Source: JARRNE01 sp963824085
GTDB taxonomy: Bacteria > Pseudomonadota > Gammaproteobacteria > Chromatiales > Chromatiaceae
NCBI GenBank assembly: GCA_963824085.1
Contig: CAWGNT010000021.1
Span: 1-64,000 of the forward strand
Direction of reading: 5' to 3'
DNA length: 64,000 nt
In this document: positions 35,949 to 43,857 of the stretch, one piece after another
Layout: each line of letters starts with the position of its first letter
Numbering within the stretch: position 1 is the first letter of the stretch
Notes under the pieces: model-generated
The model's database searches: none
What the model was told of the DNA's origin: nothing
Seen by the model: the letters and a program-made list of their open reading frames with translations, nothing else
Position numbers and translations under genes: made by a program

Positions 35949-36416
35949 ATGTCGGGACATGCGCACAAGTTGAACAAGGTGATCCTTGGAATGTCCCTCG
36001 CAACCCAAGGGATGAACTTACTTGCGGATGAGCGATACGACGCGAATAGTGACGACCTCGAAGTGGCTTTCGAGCGCTACGAAGCGCGCAAGTTCGACGA
36101 GGCTGCGACCGTTCTTCGGCCACATGCCGAGAAAGGTAACGCCCGCGCCCAGTTGTATCTTGCGACCCTCTTCCGAACAGGCTCAGGGGTCAAAGCGGAC
36201 GAGTACGAAGCCGCCTATTGGTACGAACGAGCCGCAAGACAAGGGGTAGCTGAGGCCCAGTTCCACCTAGGCATCATGTATCTGGAAGGCGAAGGTGTTA
36301 CCGAAAATTCCGGCATGGCGCTCGAGTGGATCTCCAGAGCGGCAGAACAAGGATTCGGGGACGCTGTCGACGCCTTGAGCTACATGCTAAGTCATAACGA
36401 AGCCCTTGACTGCTAG
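35949..36416 (+). CDS. Sel1-repeat protein
   Basis: A 155-residue protein with three Sel1-like (TPR-type) repeats between about residues 30 and 140: Ala-Ala-Thr-Val-Leu-Arg-Pro-His-Ala-Glu-Lys-Gly-Asn-Ala-Arg-Ala-Gln, then Ala-Ala-Tyr-Trp-Tyr-Glu-Arg-Ala-Ala and Ala-Leu-Glu-Trp-Ile-Ser-Arg-Ala-Ala. Such repeats mediate protein-protein contacts. The N-terminus (Ile-Leu-Gly-Met-Ser-Leu-Ala-Thr-Gln-Gly-Met) is mildly hydrophobic, perhaps a weak export signal. Last gene of the DsrE-cupin-Sel1 set. Confidence 0.8.
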   Translation: MSGHAHKLNKVILGMSLATQGMNLLADERYDANSDDLEVAFERYEARKFDEAATVLRPHAEKGNARAQLYLATLFRTGSGVKADEYEAAYWYERAARQGVAEAQFHLGIMYLEGEGVTENSGMALEWISRAAEQGFGDAVDALSYMLSHNEALDC

Positions 36417-36546
36417 GCATCCCATCGATTCGGGGCGCGGCTCGGGCGTGCGGGTCGTGCCGTCAGCTCTCCCAGCGACGGACAACCGCGGGCACAGAAT
36501 CGGCCTCGGTGGCGGTTGGGTCTCGTCTTCTGCGGAGGGCGCCAGC

Positions 36547-37188
36547 CTACCAGCGCAACAGGCGCGGCCCGATGAGGCTTCCGACCAGGGCGGGGATCAG
36601 CATGCCGAGCAGATACCAGGTGCCCAAGAAGGGCGCATCGAGCTCCGGGCAATGCAGGCAGTACACCAGCGCACCGACGGTGCCTGCCGACAGTCCCGCC
36701 GCCGTGCCGGCCAGCGGCAGGCGGGTCGGTGCGAGGCCGCGCATCGCCCACAGCACGGCGACGAACACCGGAAGCGAGAGCATGGCAATGAGCCCGGGGC
36801 ACACCTTCCAGGTCGTGCCGAAGATCAGCTCCGGGCGCGCTGAGGGATCGGTGCCGGCCAGCGCCACGCCAGCGATCGCCCACATTACCAGCACCGGCGC
36901 GGCGAGGGCGGCCGGCACCCAGTCGAGGCGCATGCCTGGCCGCGACAGGCGCAGGGCAGCAAGCAGACTGGCCCAGGCCAGGCAGGCGACGAAGCCGAGC
37001 TTGACCCAGAACATCGGTAAGCGCACGGCCTCGGCCAAGTCGGGACGCAGACCGAGCAGGTTGAGCATCAGCGCGCCCGAGGCAACCACTCCCAGACCGA
37101 TGGCCGTGGCATAGCGGCGCCCGACGGCGTGCCGCTCCACTGGGGCAGCGCCGGTTGCCAGCAGGGTGACCAGGTCGTCGGTTCTCAC
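36547..37188 (-). CDS. nrsF: NrsF-type anti-sigma factor (DUF1109)
   Basis: A 213-residue protein with six predicted membrane helices (for example Gly-Leu-Gly-Val-Val-Ala-Ser-Gly-Ala-Leu and Val-Gly-Ala-Leu-Val-Tyr-Cys-Leu-His-Cys). It belongs to the DUF1109/NrsF family of membrane anti-sigma factors that hold SigF-type sigma factors. Cysteines lie in Lys-Val-Cys-Pro-Gly and in Tyr-Cys-Leu-His-Cys-Pro, the segment thought to sense oxidants or metals. Its start overlaps the end of sigF by four bases. It should release SigF on oxidative or metal stress. Confidence 0.9.
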   Translation of the reverse strand: MRTDDLVTLLATGAAPVERHAVGRRYATAIGLGVVASGALMLNLLGLRPDLAEAVRLPMFWVKLGFVACLAWASLLAALRLSRPGMRLDWVPAALAAPVLVMWAIAGVALAGTDPSARPELIFGTTWKVCPGLIAMLSLPVFVAVLWAMRGLAPTRLPLAGTAAGLSAGTVGALVYCLHCPELDAPFLGTWYLLGMLIPALVGSLIGPRLLRW

Positions 37189-37748
37189 GTCTCGTCTCGT
37201 ATCAATGCGGCCAGGGCCTTGAGGCCGCGGTGCACGCCAACCTTGACGGCCGATTCGGACATGCCGGCGGCCCGCGCGGCCTCCGCCACCGTCAGACCCT
37301 CCAGCTTGGTGTGTACGATGGGCAGGCGCAGCCGGTCGGGCAACTGCGCCAAGAGCATGTCGACGTCCCGGCGCGCCTCCGCGGCCTCGCCATCAGCCGC
37401 GGCAAGAATGTCCGTCGCATCGTCGAGGGGGTCTGTCAGGCCTTCCTTCACGGCCCGCCGGCGCAGCAAGTCAATGAGCTTGTACTTGGCAATCGCGTGC
37501 ACCCAGGCCGTCAGCGGCAGGCCGGCGTCGTAGGTGTGGCGCTGGTTGTGGATGGCCAGCAGGGCTTCTTGCACGAGATCTTCCACCTCATCCGGTAGAC
37601 GGGCCAAGCGTTTCCTGAAGAAGGCACGCAGGTGCGCAGTCAATTCGTTCAGGAATGCATGGTAGGCCGACGCGTCGCCGTCGAGTCCGCCAAGTAGCAG
37701 TTGCGTGAGGCGCTCCTCGCTGGGGTTGGACCGGCCCCTCTTCGTCAT
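37185..37748 (-). CDS. sigF: ECF sigma factor SigF (ECF16-like)
   Basis: A 187-residue ECF sigma factor. Region 2 shows Asp-Glu-Val-Glu-Asp-Leu-Val-Gln-Glu-Ala-Leu-Leu-Ala-Ile-His and Leu-Thr-Ala-Trp-Val-His-Ala-Ile-Ala. Region 4 ends Met-Ser-Glu-Ser-Ala-Val-Lys-Val-Gly-Val-His-Arg-Gly. It directs RNA polymerase to a small stress regulon and is controlled by the overlapping nrsF. A TGTAACC-N16-CGAA motif (37748-37774) lies upstream, but its CGAA touches the annotated ATG, so the true transcript or translation start may differ. The motif's twin drives the divergent gene cluster. Confidence 0.92.
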   Translation of the reverse strand: MTKRGRSNPSEERLTQLLLGGLDGDASAYHAFLNELTAHLRAFFRKRLARLPDEVEDLVQEALLAIHNQRHTYDAGLPLTAWVHAIAKYKLIDLLRRRAVKEGLTDPLDDATDILAAADGEAAEARRDVDMLLAQLPDRLRLPIVHTKLEGLTVAEAARAAGMSESAVKVGVHRGLKALAALIRDET

Positions 37749-37774
37749 TCGTTGAATCGTCGCCTTCGGTTACA
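37748..37774 (-). promoter_or_regulatory. SigF-type promoter motif, sigF direction
   Basis: On the minus strand TGTAACC (37774-37768), 16 bases, CGAA (37751-37748). The element matches the GTAACC-N16-CGAA consensus I recall for SigF of Caulobacter. Its -10 part overlaps the A of the sigF ATG, which is odd, so the match may be coincidental or the sigF start misplaced. Confidence 0.5.
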
Positions 37775-37815
37775 GGTTCGGTGCGCGTCGACTGGCGGAG
37801 AATTTTGCCCTGCCC

Positions 37816-37845
37816 TGTAACCGTTCACCACCTCGGTGCGAACTA
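37816..37845 (+). promoter_or_regulatory. SigF-type promoter for the DUF1223-cytb-yedY1-mrpX cluster
   Basis: TGTAACC (37816-37822), 16-base spacer, CGAACTA (37839-37845), about 75 bases before the DUF1223 start. The elements and spacing fit the SigF (ECF16) consensus and point into the divergent redox-repair genes. Confidence 0.75.
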
Positions 37846-37918
37846 ACTTGCACAGGCAGCGGGAACGGACCAATCCGATCTTCACCGCCAACCCTTCAGC
37901 AAGCAATGGTGGGAAATC

Positions 37919-38671
37919 ATGCAGCTCGTTCGCATCCTGATCGCCGCTCTGATTGCCGGCATCTCCTTGCAAGGCATGGCGGCCTGTGAGGTGAAGAGCG
38001 GACCGAGCATAGCGGCGCTGGTCGAGCTCTACACATCCGAGGGCTGCTCCAGCTGCCCGCCCGCCGACCGCCAGTTGGGACAGCTCCGCCAAGGCAAAGG
38101 CACCACGGTGGTGCCCTTGGCCCTGCACGTCGGCTATTGGGACGATCTGGGCTGGCGAGATCCGTTCGCGCAGGACGCATTTGCCCGCCGCCAGCGCTGG
38201 CTGGTACAGCTCGGCGGCCGGAGCACAGTTTACACGCCCCAATTCTTCGTCGCGGGGACGGATGTGCGGCCCGCGGCCGTAGACGAGCGAATACGCGAGG
38301 TCAACGCCGAGCCGCCGCAAGCCAGCATCCTCCTGAAGGTCCGTTCGCAGGGCGGCGATGCCCTCGCCATTAGCGCGTCGGCGCGGAGCACCGTAGAGGC
38401 AGCCGCGCTCTACGTGGCCGTGGCCGAGAACGGTCTTAGCTCGCAGGTGCGGGCCGGCGAAAACGGCGGACGCCGGCTCCGCCACGACCATGTCGTGCGA
38501 GCCTGGATCGGGCCACTGAGCCTGCACGGCGGCAGCCTCGAGCTGCAGCGCAGCGTGCCCCTGGCGAAGACCTGGCAGAGCGCGCGGCTGGAGGTGAGTG
38601 CCTTTGTGCAGGACCAGCATACCGGCCGTGTGCTGCAAGCGGTCGGCGCCGGCCAGTGCGCCGGCGCATGA
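37919..38671 (+). CDS. DUF1223 thioredoxin-like periplasmic protein
   Basis: A 250-residue DUF1223 protein. It has a signal peptide (hydrophobic core about 5-19, ending Met-Ala-Ala) and a thioredoxin-like active site Glu-Gly-Cys-Ser-Ser-Cys-Pro-Pro (about residue 42). Further on are Val-Gly-Tyr-Trp-Asp-Asp-Leu-Gly-Trp and Val-Tyr-Thr-Pro-Gln, all typical of the family. The CxxC suggests a disulfide or redox role in the periplasm. First gene after the SigF-type promoter. Its stop overlaps the cytochrome gene (ATGA). Confidence 0.88.
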   Translation: MQLVRILIAALIAGISLQGMAACEVKSGPSIAALVELYTSEGCSSCPPADRQLGQLRQGKGTTVVPLALHVGYWDDLGWRDPFAQDAFARRQRWLVQLGGRSTVYTPQFFVAGTDVRPAAVDERIREVNAEPPQASILLKVRSQGGDALAISASARSTVEAAALYVAVAENGLSSQVRAGENGGRRLRHDHVVRAWIGPLSLHGGSLELQRSVPLAKTWQSARLEVSAFVQDQHTGRVLQAVGAGQCAGA

Positions 38672-39291
38672 GGACCGGGATCATGACCGAAACGACGCTT
38701 ACAGGCCGCACCATCATCCACCCGCTGTGGCTGCGCCTGACCCACTGGGTCAACGCGCTGGCGGTACTGGTCATGGTCACCAGTGGCTGGCGCATCTACA
38801 ACGCGTCGCCGTTGTTCGATTTCCGCTTTGCCAACGACATCACCCTGGGCGGCTGGCTCGCCGGTGCGATCCAGTGGCACTTCGCGGCCATGTGGTTGCT
38901 GGCCGGCAACGGGGTGCTCTACCTGCTGCTCAATATCGCCAGCGGCCGGCTGTGGCGCAAATTCCTGCCCCTCTCGCCGCGTGCCTTCTACAGCGACCTG
39001 AAGGCCGCCCTGCACGGCCGCCTGTCGCATGCCGACCCGCGCCGCTACAACAGCGTGCAACGCGCCGCCTATCTGTTCGTGATATTCGACATCGTGCTGC
39101 TGGTTCTGTCCGGCCTGGTGCTCTGGAAGTCTGTGCAGTTTCCGCTGCTGCGTGAGCTGCTGGGCGGCTACGAGACCGCGCGCTACCTGCACTTCTTCGC
39201 CATGGCCGGGCTGGTCGCCTTCGTGGCGGTACACCTGGGGATGGCAGCGTTGGTGCCGCGCACACTCCTGACCATGATCCGCGGCCGCTAA
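38668..39291 (+). CDS. Membrane cytochrome b (b561/thiosulfate reductase cytochrome b type)
   Basis: A 207-residue protein with four membrane helices. Histidines suited to bind heme b occur in Leu-Thr-His-Trp-Val-Asn (helix 1), Gln-Trp-His-Phe (helix 2), Leu-His-Phe-Phe (helix 3) and Val-His-Leu-Gly (helix 4). The family passes electrons from quinol to a periplasmic enzyme, here most likely the adjacent YedY-type molybdoenzyme, much as MsrQ serves MsrP. ATG 38668 overlaps the upstream stop. An alternative start at ATG 38683 has a better-placed AGGA. Confidence 0.88.
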   Translation: MRTGIMTETTLTGRTIIHPLWLRLTHWVNALAVLVMVTSGWRIYNASPLFDFRFANDITLGGWLAGAIQWHFAAMWLLAGNGVLYLLLNIASGRLWRKFLPLSPRAFYSDLKAALHGRLSHADPRRYNSVQRAAYLFVIFDIVLLVLSGLVLWKSVQFPLLRELLGGYETARYLHFFAMAGLVAFVAVHLGMAALVPRTLLTMIRGR

Positions 39292-39301
39292 GGAGACACT
39301 G

Positions 39302-40069
<768 letters not shown>

Positions 40070-40136
40070 GCCTCGCTCGGCGCCCCGAAGCATCGGCCTT
40101 ACGGCCACCACACCCAACCATTCGACGGAGCACACT

Positions 40137-40403
40137 ATGATCAAGCGCACCATCGCCCTCGTTTCCCTCGGCCTCATGCTGACCGCCGGCGGCGCCTATG
40201 CCGCGGGTGAGATGCAGCACGAGTCGATGGCCAAGGATTCAATGGCCAAAGACACGATGGCGAAAGACACCATGGCCAAGGACACGATGTCCAAGGACGA
40301 CATGAGCAAGGACAGCATGTCCAAGGACAGCATGGCGAAGGACACCATGGGCAAGGAGGACATGTCCAAAGAGAGCATGGGTAAGGACGAGATGATGAAG
40401 TAG
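40137..40403 (+). CDS. mrpX: MrpX-like methionine-rich periplasmic peptide (MKDX repeats)
   Basis: An 88-residue precursor. Residues 1-22 form a signal peptide (ending Ala-Tyr-Ala). The mature 66 residues contain 11 tandem five-residue units of the type Met-Ala/Ser/Gly-Lys-Asp/Glu-x and 14 methionines, about one in five. Established work on MrpX describes a sacrificial methionine scavenger of hypochlorite recycled by YedY1. The DNA repeats with 15-base period (ATGGCNAARGAYACN type) invite slippage, so copy number may vary between strains. It lies 67 bases after yedY1. Confidence 0.88.
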   Translation: MIKRTIALVSLGLMLTAGGAYAAGEMQHESMAKDSMAKDTMAKDTMAKDTMSKDDMSKDSMSKDSMAKDTMGKEDMSKESMGKDEMMK

Positions 40404-40524
40404 GCGTCCTCAGGAAGCGACAGCGACGCGGTGAATCCTCACCCGGGAAGCCGCGTTGCTGGCGACCGAAATTGCACGTTTACCGTTCCTGTTTGAGTCT
40501 CTTAGTTTACTGGGATCCAGTTGC

Positions 40525-40610
40525 ACCCGCCGGGGGACGCAGCGAATTCGTCCTGAAGGCTTCACGGCAGCCTCCCGGCTGCCGACACCCCCGGCGGCCG
40601 CAACCGGACC
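40525..40610. repeat. Palindromic intergenic repeat, degenerate family member
   Basis: Reverse-complemented, it carries GGGGGTGTCGGCAGC, GGAGGCTGCCGTGAAGCCT and a terminal GGCGGGTGCAAC, aligning with the 53648-53749 element. Confidence 0.55.
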
Positions 40611-40668
40611 CCACAGGCGGAGAAGCGTACAGGCCAAACTTGATGAATATGGCACTGAGCAGAGGTCC

Positions 40669-41340
40669 ATGATGCGCATAATCCTGGGAACAGTTCTGGC
40701 GGGTCCGGTGCTGGCCGCCACGTTCGGGCTGGCATTGAGCTCGACCGCGCAGGCGGCGGGACCATTGCCCGGTCCGAGCGTCGATGAGACGCCGACTCCC
40801 GGCAGCGAAACCGCCATACTCGCCGGCGGCTGCTTCTGGGGCATGGAAGGCGTGTTCGAGCACGTTAAGGGCGTCACCCGGGTCGTCTCGGGATACGCCG
40901 GCGGCGACGCCGACACTGCAACCTACCCGCGAGTCAGCTCAGGCACCACCGGCCACGCCGAATCGGTGCGGATCACCTACGACCCATCACGCGTCACCTA
41001 CGGACAACTGCTCAAGGTCTATTTCGCCGTGGCGCACGACCCGACCGAGCTCAATCGTCAGGGTCCGGACACAGGGACGCAATACCGCTCCGCGGTCTTC
41101 TACGCCAATGACGAGCAGAAGCGTGTCGCCGAGGCATACATTGCCCAGCTGCAGGCGGCACATGTCTTCCCGAGCCCCATCGTTACCGAGGTCGCGCCGC
41201 TCAAGGGCTTCTACTTGGCCGAGGCCTACCACCAGGACTACCTGGCGCGGCATCCCCACCAGCCCTATATCGTCATCAACGACCTTCCCAAGATCGCCGC
41301 GCTGAAACAGAAGCTGCCTGCCCTCTACACGAAGCACTGA
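40669..41340 (+). CDS. msrA: Exported peptide-methionine (S)-S-oxide reductase MsrA
   Basis: A 223-residue MsrA preceded by a signal peptide (hydrophobic core about 5-29, ending Ala-Gln-Ala-Ala), so it should work in the periplasm. The catalytic Cys55 is in Gly-Gly-Cys-Phe-Trp-Gly. Further family blocks are Tyr-Ala-Gly-Gly, Thr-Gly-His-Ala-Glu, His-Asp-Pro-Thr and Ala-Glu-Ala-Tyr-His-Gln-Asp-Tyr. No downstream resolving Cys is visible in the C-terminus, so an external thiol partner is needed; the DUF1223 protein is a candidate. The start has GAGG seven bases ahead. It follows mrpX after a repeat element. Confidence 0.92.
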   Translation: MMRIILGTVLAGPVLAATFGLALSSTAQAAGPLPGPSVDETPTPGSETAILAGGCFWGMEGVFEHVKGVTRVVSGYAGGDADTATYPRVSSGTTGHAESVRITYDPSRVTYGQLLKVYFAVAHDPTELNRQGPDTGTQYRSAVFYANDEQKRVAEAYIAQLQAAHVFPSPIVTEVAPLKGFYLAEAYHQDYLARHPHQPYIVINDLPKIAALKQKLPALYTKH

Positions 41341-42098
41341 TCATCCCCCGTACGGCCGGCCCGGCCGCCGGGGCTCGCATACCGTCGACCCCACCCAGCC
41401 GCGGATCGCCGGCCAGCGGGTGACATGCGACGGGGTATCTCTCCAGTCCACCTCGATAGGATTGTTGGCCCAGGTGGCGAACTGCGCGTTGGTAAAGAGG
41501 CCCCAGTGCTTGGCCTCCTCGTGCTTCCAGCCAAGCAGCAACGCGTCGGGGTTGGCGTTGAGGCGCAGCTGGTGCCCGACAATGTTGTCCTTGTAGCTCT
41601 GATTGGCGCCGGAGCCGTACCCGTTGTTGCGCTCCAGGTCGCGCGAGCGCGGCCGGATGGTGCCGAGTCCGGGCAGCAGGTCCGCATCGGCCGAGCCGGT
41701 GGAGGGATACCAGTTGAGAAGGCCCGGGTCGTCGCGGCTGGCCGCTGCGCAGGCGGTCATCTCCTTGCCCGGCGCCGCATCGCCGCCCCAGAGCATCCCC
41801 GCGGTCGGCTTGAAGTGAGGCTTGCCCCGCACCGAGGCCTCAATGAGCGAATCATTCGTTGCAACGAAACGAGACGCCCCAGCCGTATGAGCCTCGGTGC
41901 CGGGGTTGCCGGCTGCTGGGCGCCGATGTAGCGCTCAAGGGCGTCCGCCTCGCTCGGCGAGTGCGTCCGCGACTGCCCCTGGTGGCTGATCTGGACGGTG
42001 CGCTTGCCGGTACGAAGCTGATGCAGCGCCTGGACGGCCTCTAGCCGATACTGCTCAAGGGTGGCGAGATCGAGGGAGGCGAGCAGAGCGGCTTCCAT
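41341..42098 (-). pseudogene. Prophage remnant: gpW head-tail joining protein fused by deletion to a portal fragment
   Basis: The minus frame from 42098 gives about 65 residues matching phage gpW-type joining proteins (Leu-Glu-Gln-Tyr-Arg-Leu-Glu-Ala-Val-Gln-Ala-Leu-His-Gln-Leu, then Ser-His-Gln-Gly-Gln-Ser-Arg-Thr). Near 41920 the coding text jumps to another frame that reads as a lambda-type portal protein: Gly-Met-Leu-Trp-Gly-Gly-Asp, then Arg-Asn-Asn-Gly-Tyr-Gly-Ser-Gly-Ala and Lys-Asp-Asn-Ile-Val-Gly. The portal is cut off at 41341. Terminase and other phage genes are absent. The gpW-then-portal order is that of lambda-like phages, and an internal deletion explains the shared frames. Confidence 0.65.
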
Positions 42099-42519
42099 GG
42101 GGCGGGGAGCCTGGAGCTACGGCGCGTTTCAAATCTTCGAAAAATCTGAAACTCATGTGCTAGCTGTCCCACCCGGGCGACACCACGCCTCACCCTTTCC
42201 TCGCTGCCAAGGGAACATGGCGACCACCGATGGAGCGCTTGGCGGGTCTCTAGCCGATACACTCACGCGAGGCGGGATCGCGAGGCGGCAGTGCGGCGGT
42301 TTCCGTCGGGCGGGAAAGTGGCGGCATAGCCGAGGGGCCTTGTGAGCCGACAACGGTCCGACGAAAGCTTGCCGTCGACGCTCGGCCGCGGAGGTTATCC
42401 AGATCGGGATATCTCGCCGCGCCAGGATGATATACGGTTAAGGCGACGGCACACAGCTCGGGTTGTCGTGCCGAAGCCTCACCAACCCACCATGGTATGC
42501 GGAAACCGTATAATTCATG

Positions 42520-42526
42520 GTTAAGT
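42520..42526 (+). other. Integron cassette boundary (core site GTTAAGT)
   Basis: GTTAAGT fits the GTTRRRY core site. It is the exact complement of the R'' box ACTTAAC of the attC at 43226-43299, as expected at the 5' edge of an integrated cassette. The preceding 100 bases do not give an obvious attC or attI. Confidence 0.65.
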
Positions 42527-42553
42527 GACAGGAAACTTATACCCCGGGGAACC

Positions 42554-43219
42554 ATGAGAGGGAAAATCACCCAGTGGAAAGATGATAGAGGCTTCGGATT
42601 CATCGTTTCAGATTCTGGCGATGAGAAAATATTTTTTCATATTTCTGCTCTAAAAACGCAAGGCAGAAGACCGCAAGCAGGGGACGCTGTTCTTTATGAA
42701 TCAATGCGCGATTCACAAGGACGACTCAAAGCCAAAGCGGTAGTTATTGAAGGCGCTGTATCTGGGCCAATGGAGTATCGTGAAAAGCAAATTCATACCG
42801 AGCCGCCAAGGAAGAATATTGTTGATTATCTATCTATTGCTTTAATCATCGGTGCATTGGTTGGTACAGCATATGGCTTTTTTCAAGCAAGAAGCGTTGA
42901 AATAATATTGCCATTTGGCGCAATACTAGTAGTCGCGATTGCGGTACTTAATAGACAGAAGAAACCCAAAGAAAAAAGATTCATCTGCGCGCGCTGCAAA
43001 AAAACATCGGAACACGATAAGCGTACGATTAAGGCATGGAACAATGGTTTCCTTAAACTGTATTGTAGCGTTTGCCACAAAAAGTGGTTAGCAGAACGTT
43101 GGAACGAATCACAGCAAGCTTCGGTGGCTAGCCGGGGCGGCGGTTGCCTCGGTGTAACCATTTTCCTTGTCGCGCTGCCCGTCGTGACCGCTATAGCAGT
43201 GTACCAATGGGTTCTCTAA
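42554..43219 (+). CDS. Cold-shock-domain membrane protein (integron cassette 1)
   Basis: A 221-residue protein. Residues 1-70 are a cold-shock domain with RNP-type motifs (Lys-Asp-Asp-Arg-Gly-Phe-Gly-Phe-Ile, then Ile-Phe-Phe-His-Ile-Ser). Two membrane helices follow (about 92-110 and 115-133). Next is a zinc-ribbon-like stretch with Cys-Ala-Arg-Cys and Cys-Ser-Val-Cys-His, and a last helix at the C-terminus. Related CSD proteins with DUF1294-like membrane tails exist, but the zinc ribbon is unusual. The coding sequence is clearly AT-richer than the flanks. ATG 42554 has GGGGA ahead. The gene is the sole content of a cassette bounded at 42520 and 43293. Confidence 0.85.
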   Translation: MRGKITQWKDDRGFGFIVSDSGDEKIFFHISALKTQGRRPQAGDAVLYESMRDSQGRLKAKAVVIEGAVSGPMEYREKQIHTEPPRKNIVDYLSIALIIGALVGTAYGFFQARSVEIILPFGAILVVAIAVLNRQKKPKEKRFICARCKKTSEHDKRTIKAWNNGFLKLYCSVCHKKWLAERWNESQQASVASRGGGCLGVTIFLVALPVVTAIAVYQWVL

Positions 43220-43225
43220 ATCGTC

Positions 43226-43299
43226 ACTTAACAATGCCATCACCCGACCGCTACAGTCGCTACCGCTCCTTTCGCGTCGGGTGATGGCAGGCGTTGGGC
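43226..43299 (+). repeat. attC: attC recombination site 1
   Basis: R'' ACTTAAC (43226-43232) and R' GTTGGGC (43293-43299) both fit the consensus exactly. Between them TGCCATCACCCGAC (43235-43248) is perfectly complementary to 43276-43289, forming the attC stem. Its R'' complements the cassette 5' core at 42520. Confidence 0.88.
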
Positions 43300-43322
43300 T
43301 AGTAAAGCAAATAGGTTAGTCG

Positions 43323-43526
43323 GTGCCTCAGAAAATCCGTGATCTACTGAGAGCTCTCAAGGACGTCGGCTTTGTAGAGATCCCAGGCGCAGGCAAAGGA
43401 TCGCACCGGAAACTCGTCCATCCAAAGTATCCAGGAGCGGTAACCGTAAGCGGCAACGCCGGTGAGGACGCCAAACGCTACCAAGAAAAGCAGGTCGCTC
43501 GGGCGATCGAAATGGTGAGGAAATGA
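43323..43526 (+). CDS. hicA: HicA-type mRNA interferase toxin (cassette 2)
   Basis: A 67-residue HicA toxin with a dsRBD-like fold. The conserved Gly-Lys-Gly-Ser-His-Arg-Lys-Leu holds the catalytic His. The N-terminal Leu-Arg-Ala-Leu-Lys-Asp-Val-Gly-Phe helix is typical. The start is GTG 43323. It overlaps hicB by four bases (ATGA). HicA cleaves mRNA when HicB is lost. Toxin-antitoxin genes are frequent in large integron arrays, where they stabilise the array. Confidence 0.92.
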   Translation: MPQKIRDLLRALKDVGFVEIPGAGKGSHRKLVHPKYPGAVTVSGNAGEDAKRYQEKQVARAIEMVRK

Positions 43527-43744
43527 AAGATCTCGACAAATACCACAAGTGGGTGGAATGGAGCGATGAGGACCAAGTGTACATTGGAAAGTGTCCAGAC
43601 CTCATCACCGGGATACATGGTGACGACCCCGTATCCCTCTACGGCGAGCTATGCGAGGTTGTGCAGGAGGTCATAGACCACTTCAAAGCGGAGGGTCGCG
43701 CGCTCCCTCCGGCAAGGGTTCGCCCCATGAGCGAGGTTGCGTAA
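43523..43744 (+). CDS. hicB: HicB-type antitoxin (cassette 2)
   Basis: A 73-residue short HicB with the partial RNase-H-like fold: Val-Glu-Trp-Ser-Asp-Glu-Asp, Gly-Lys-Cys-Pro-Asp-Leu, Gly-Ile-His-Gly-Asp-Asp-Pro, then a helix Glu-Leu-Cys-Glu-Val-Val-Gln-Glu-Val-Ile. It lacks the C-terminal DNA-binding domain of long HicB proteins, as is common for short forms. It lies immediately before attC 2. Confidence 0.92.
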   Translation: MKDLDKYHKWVEWSDEDQVYIGKCPDLITGIHGDDPVSLYGELCEVVQEVIDHFKAEGRALPPARVRPMSEVA

Positions 43745-43747
43745 CGA

Positions 43748-43816
43748 GCCCAAAAAGCGGCTAAACTCCGAAGCCGGCCAAACAGCGGCCGGCTCGGGTT
43801 AGCCGTAACGTTATAA
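43748..43816 (+). repeat. attC: attC recombination site 2
   Basis: R'' GCCCAAA (43748-43754) differs by one base from GCCCAAC, the complement of the cassette's own 5' core GTTGGGC. The arms at 43759-43779 and 43787-43804 pair fully apart from three unpaired bases (A, T, A) on one arm. Such extrahelical bases are the hallmark of attC folding. R' is GTTATAA (43810-43816). Confidence 0.75.
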
Positions 43817-43857
43817 ATTATTAGTCTTTTGCAACCCAATTCATTGAGGATTTAATT

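Noticed and set aside
40200..40400. Tandem repeats considered as a CRISPR-like array
   Set aside because: The 15-base period is in frame within a signal-peptide gene (mrpX) and there are no spacers.
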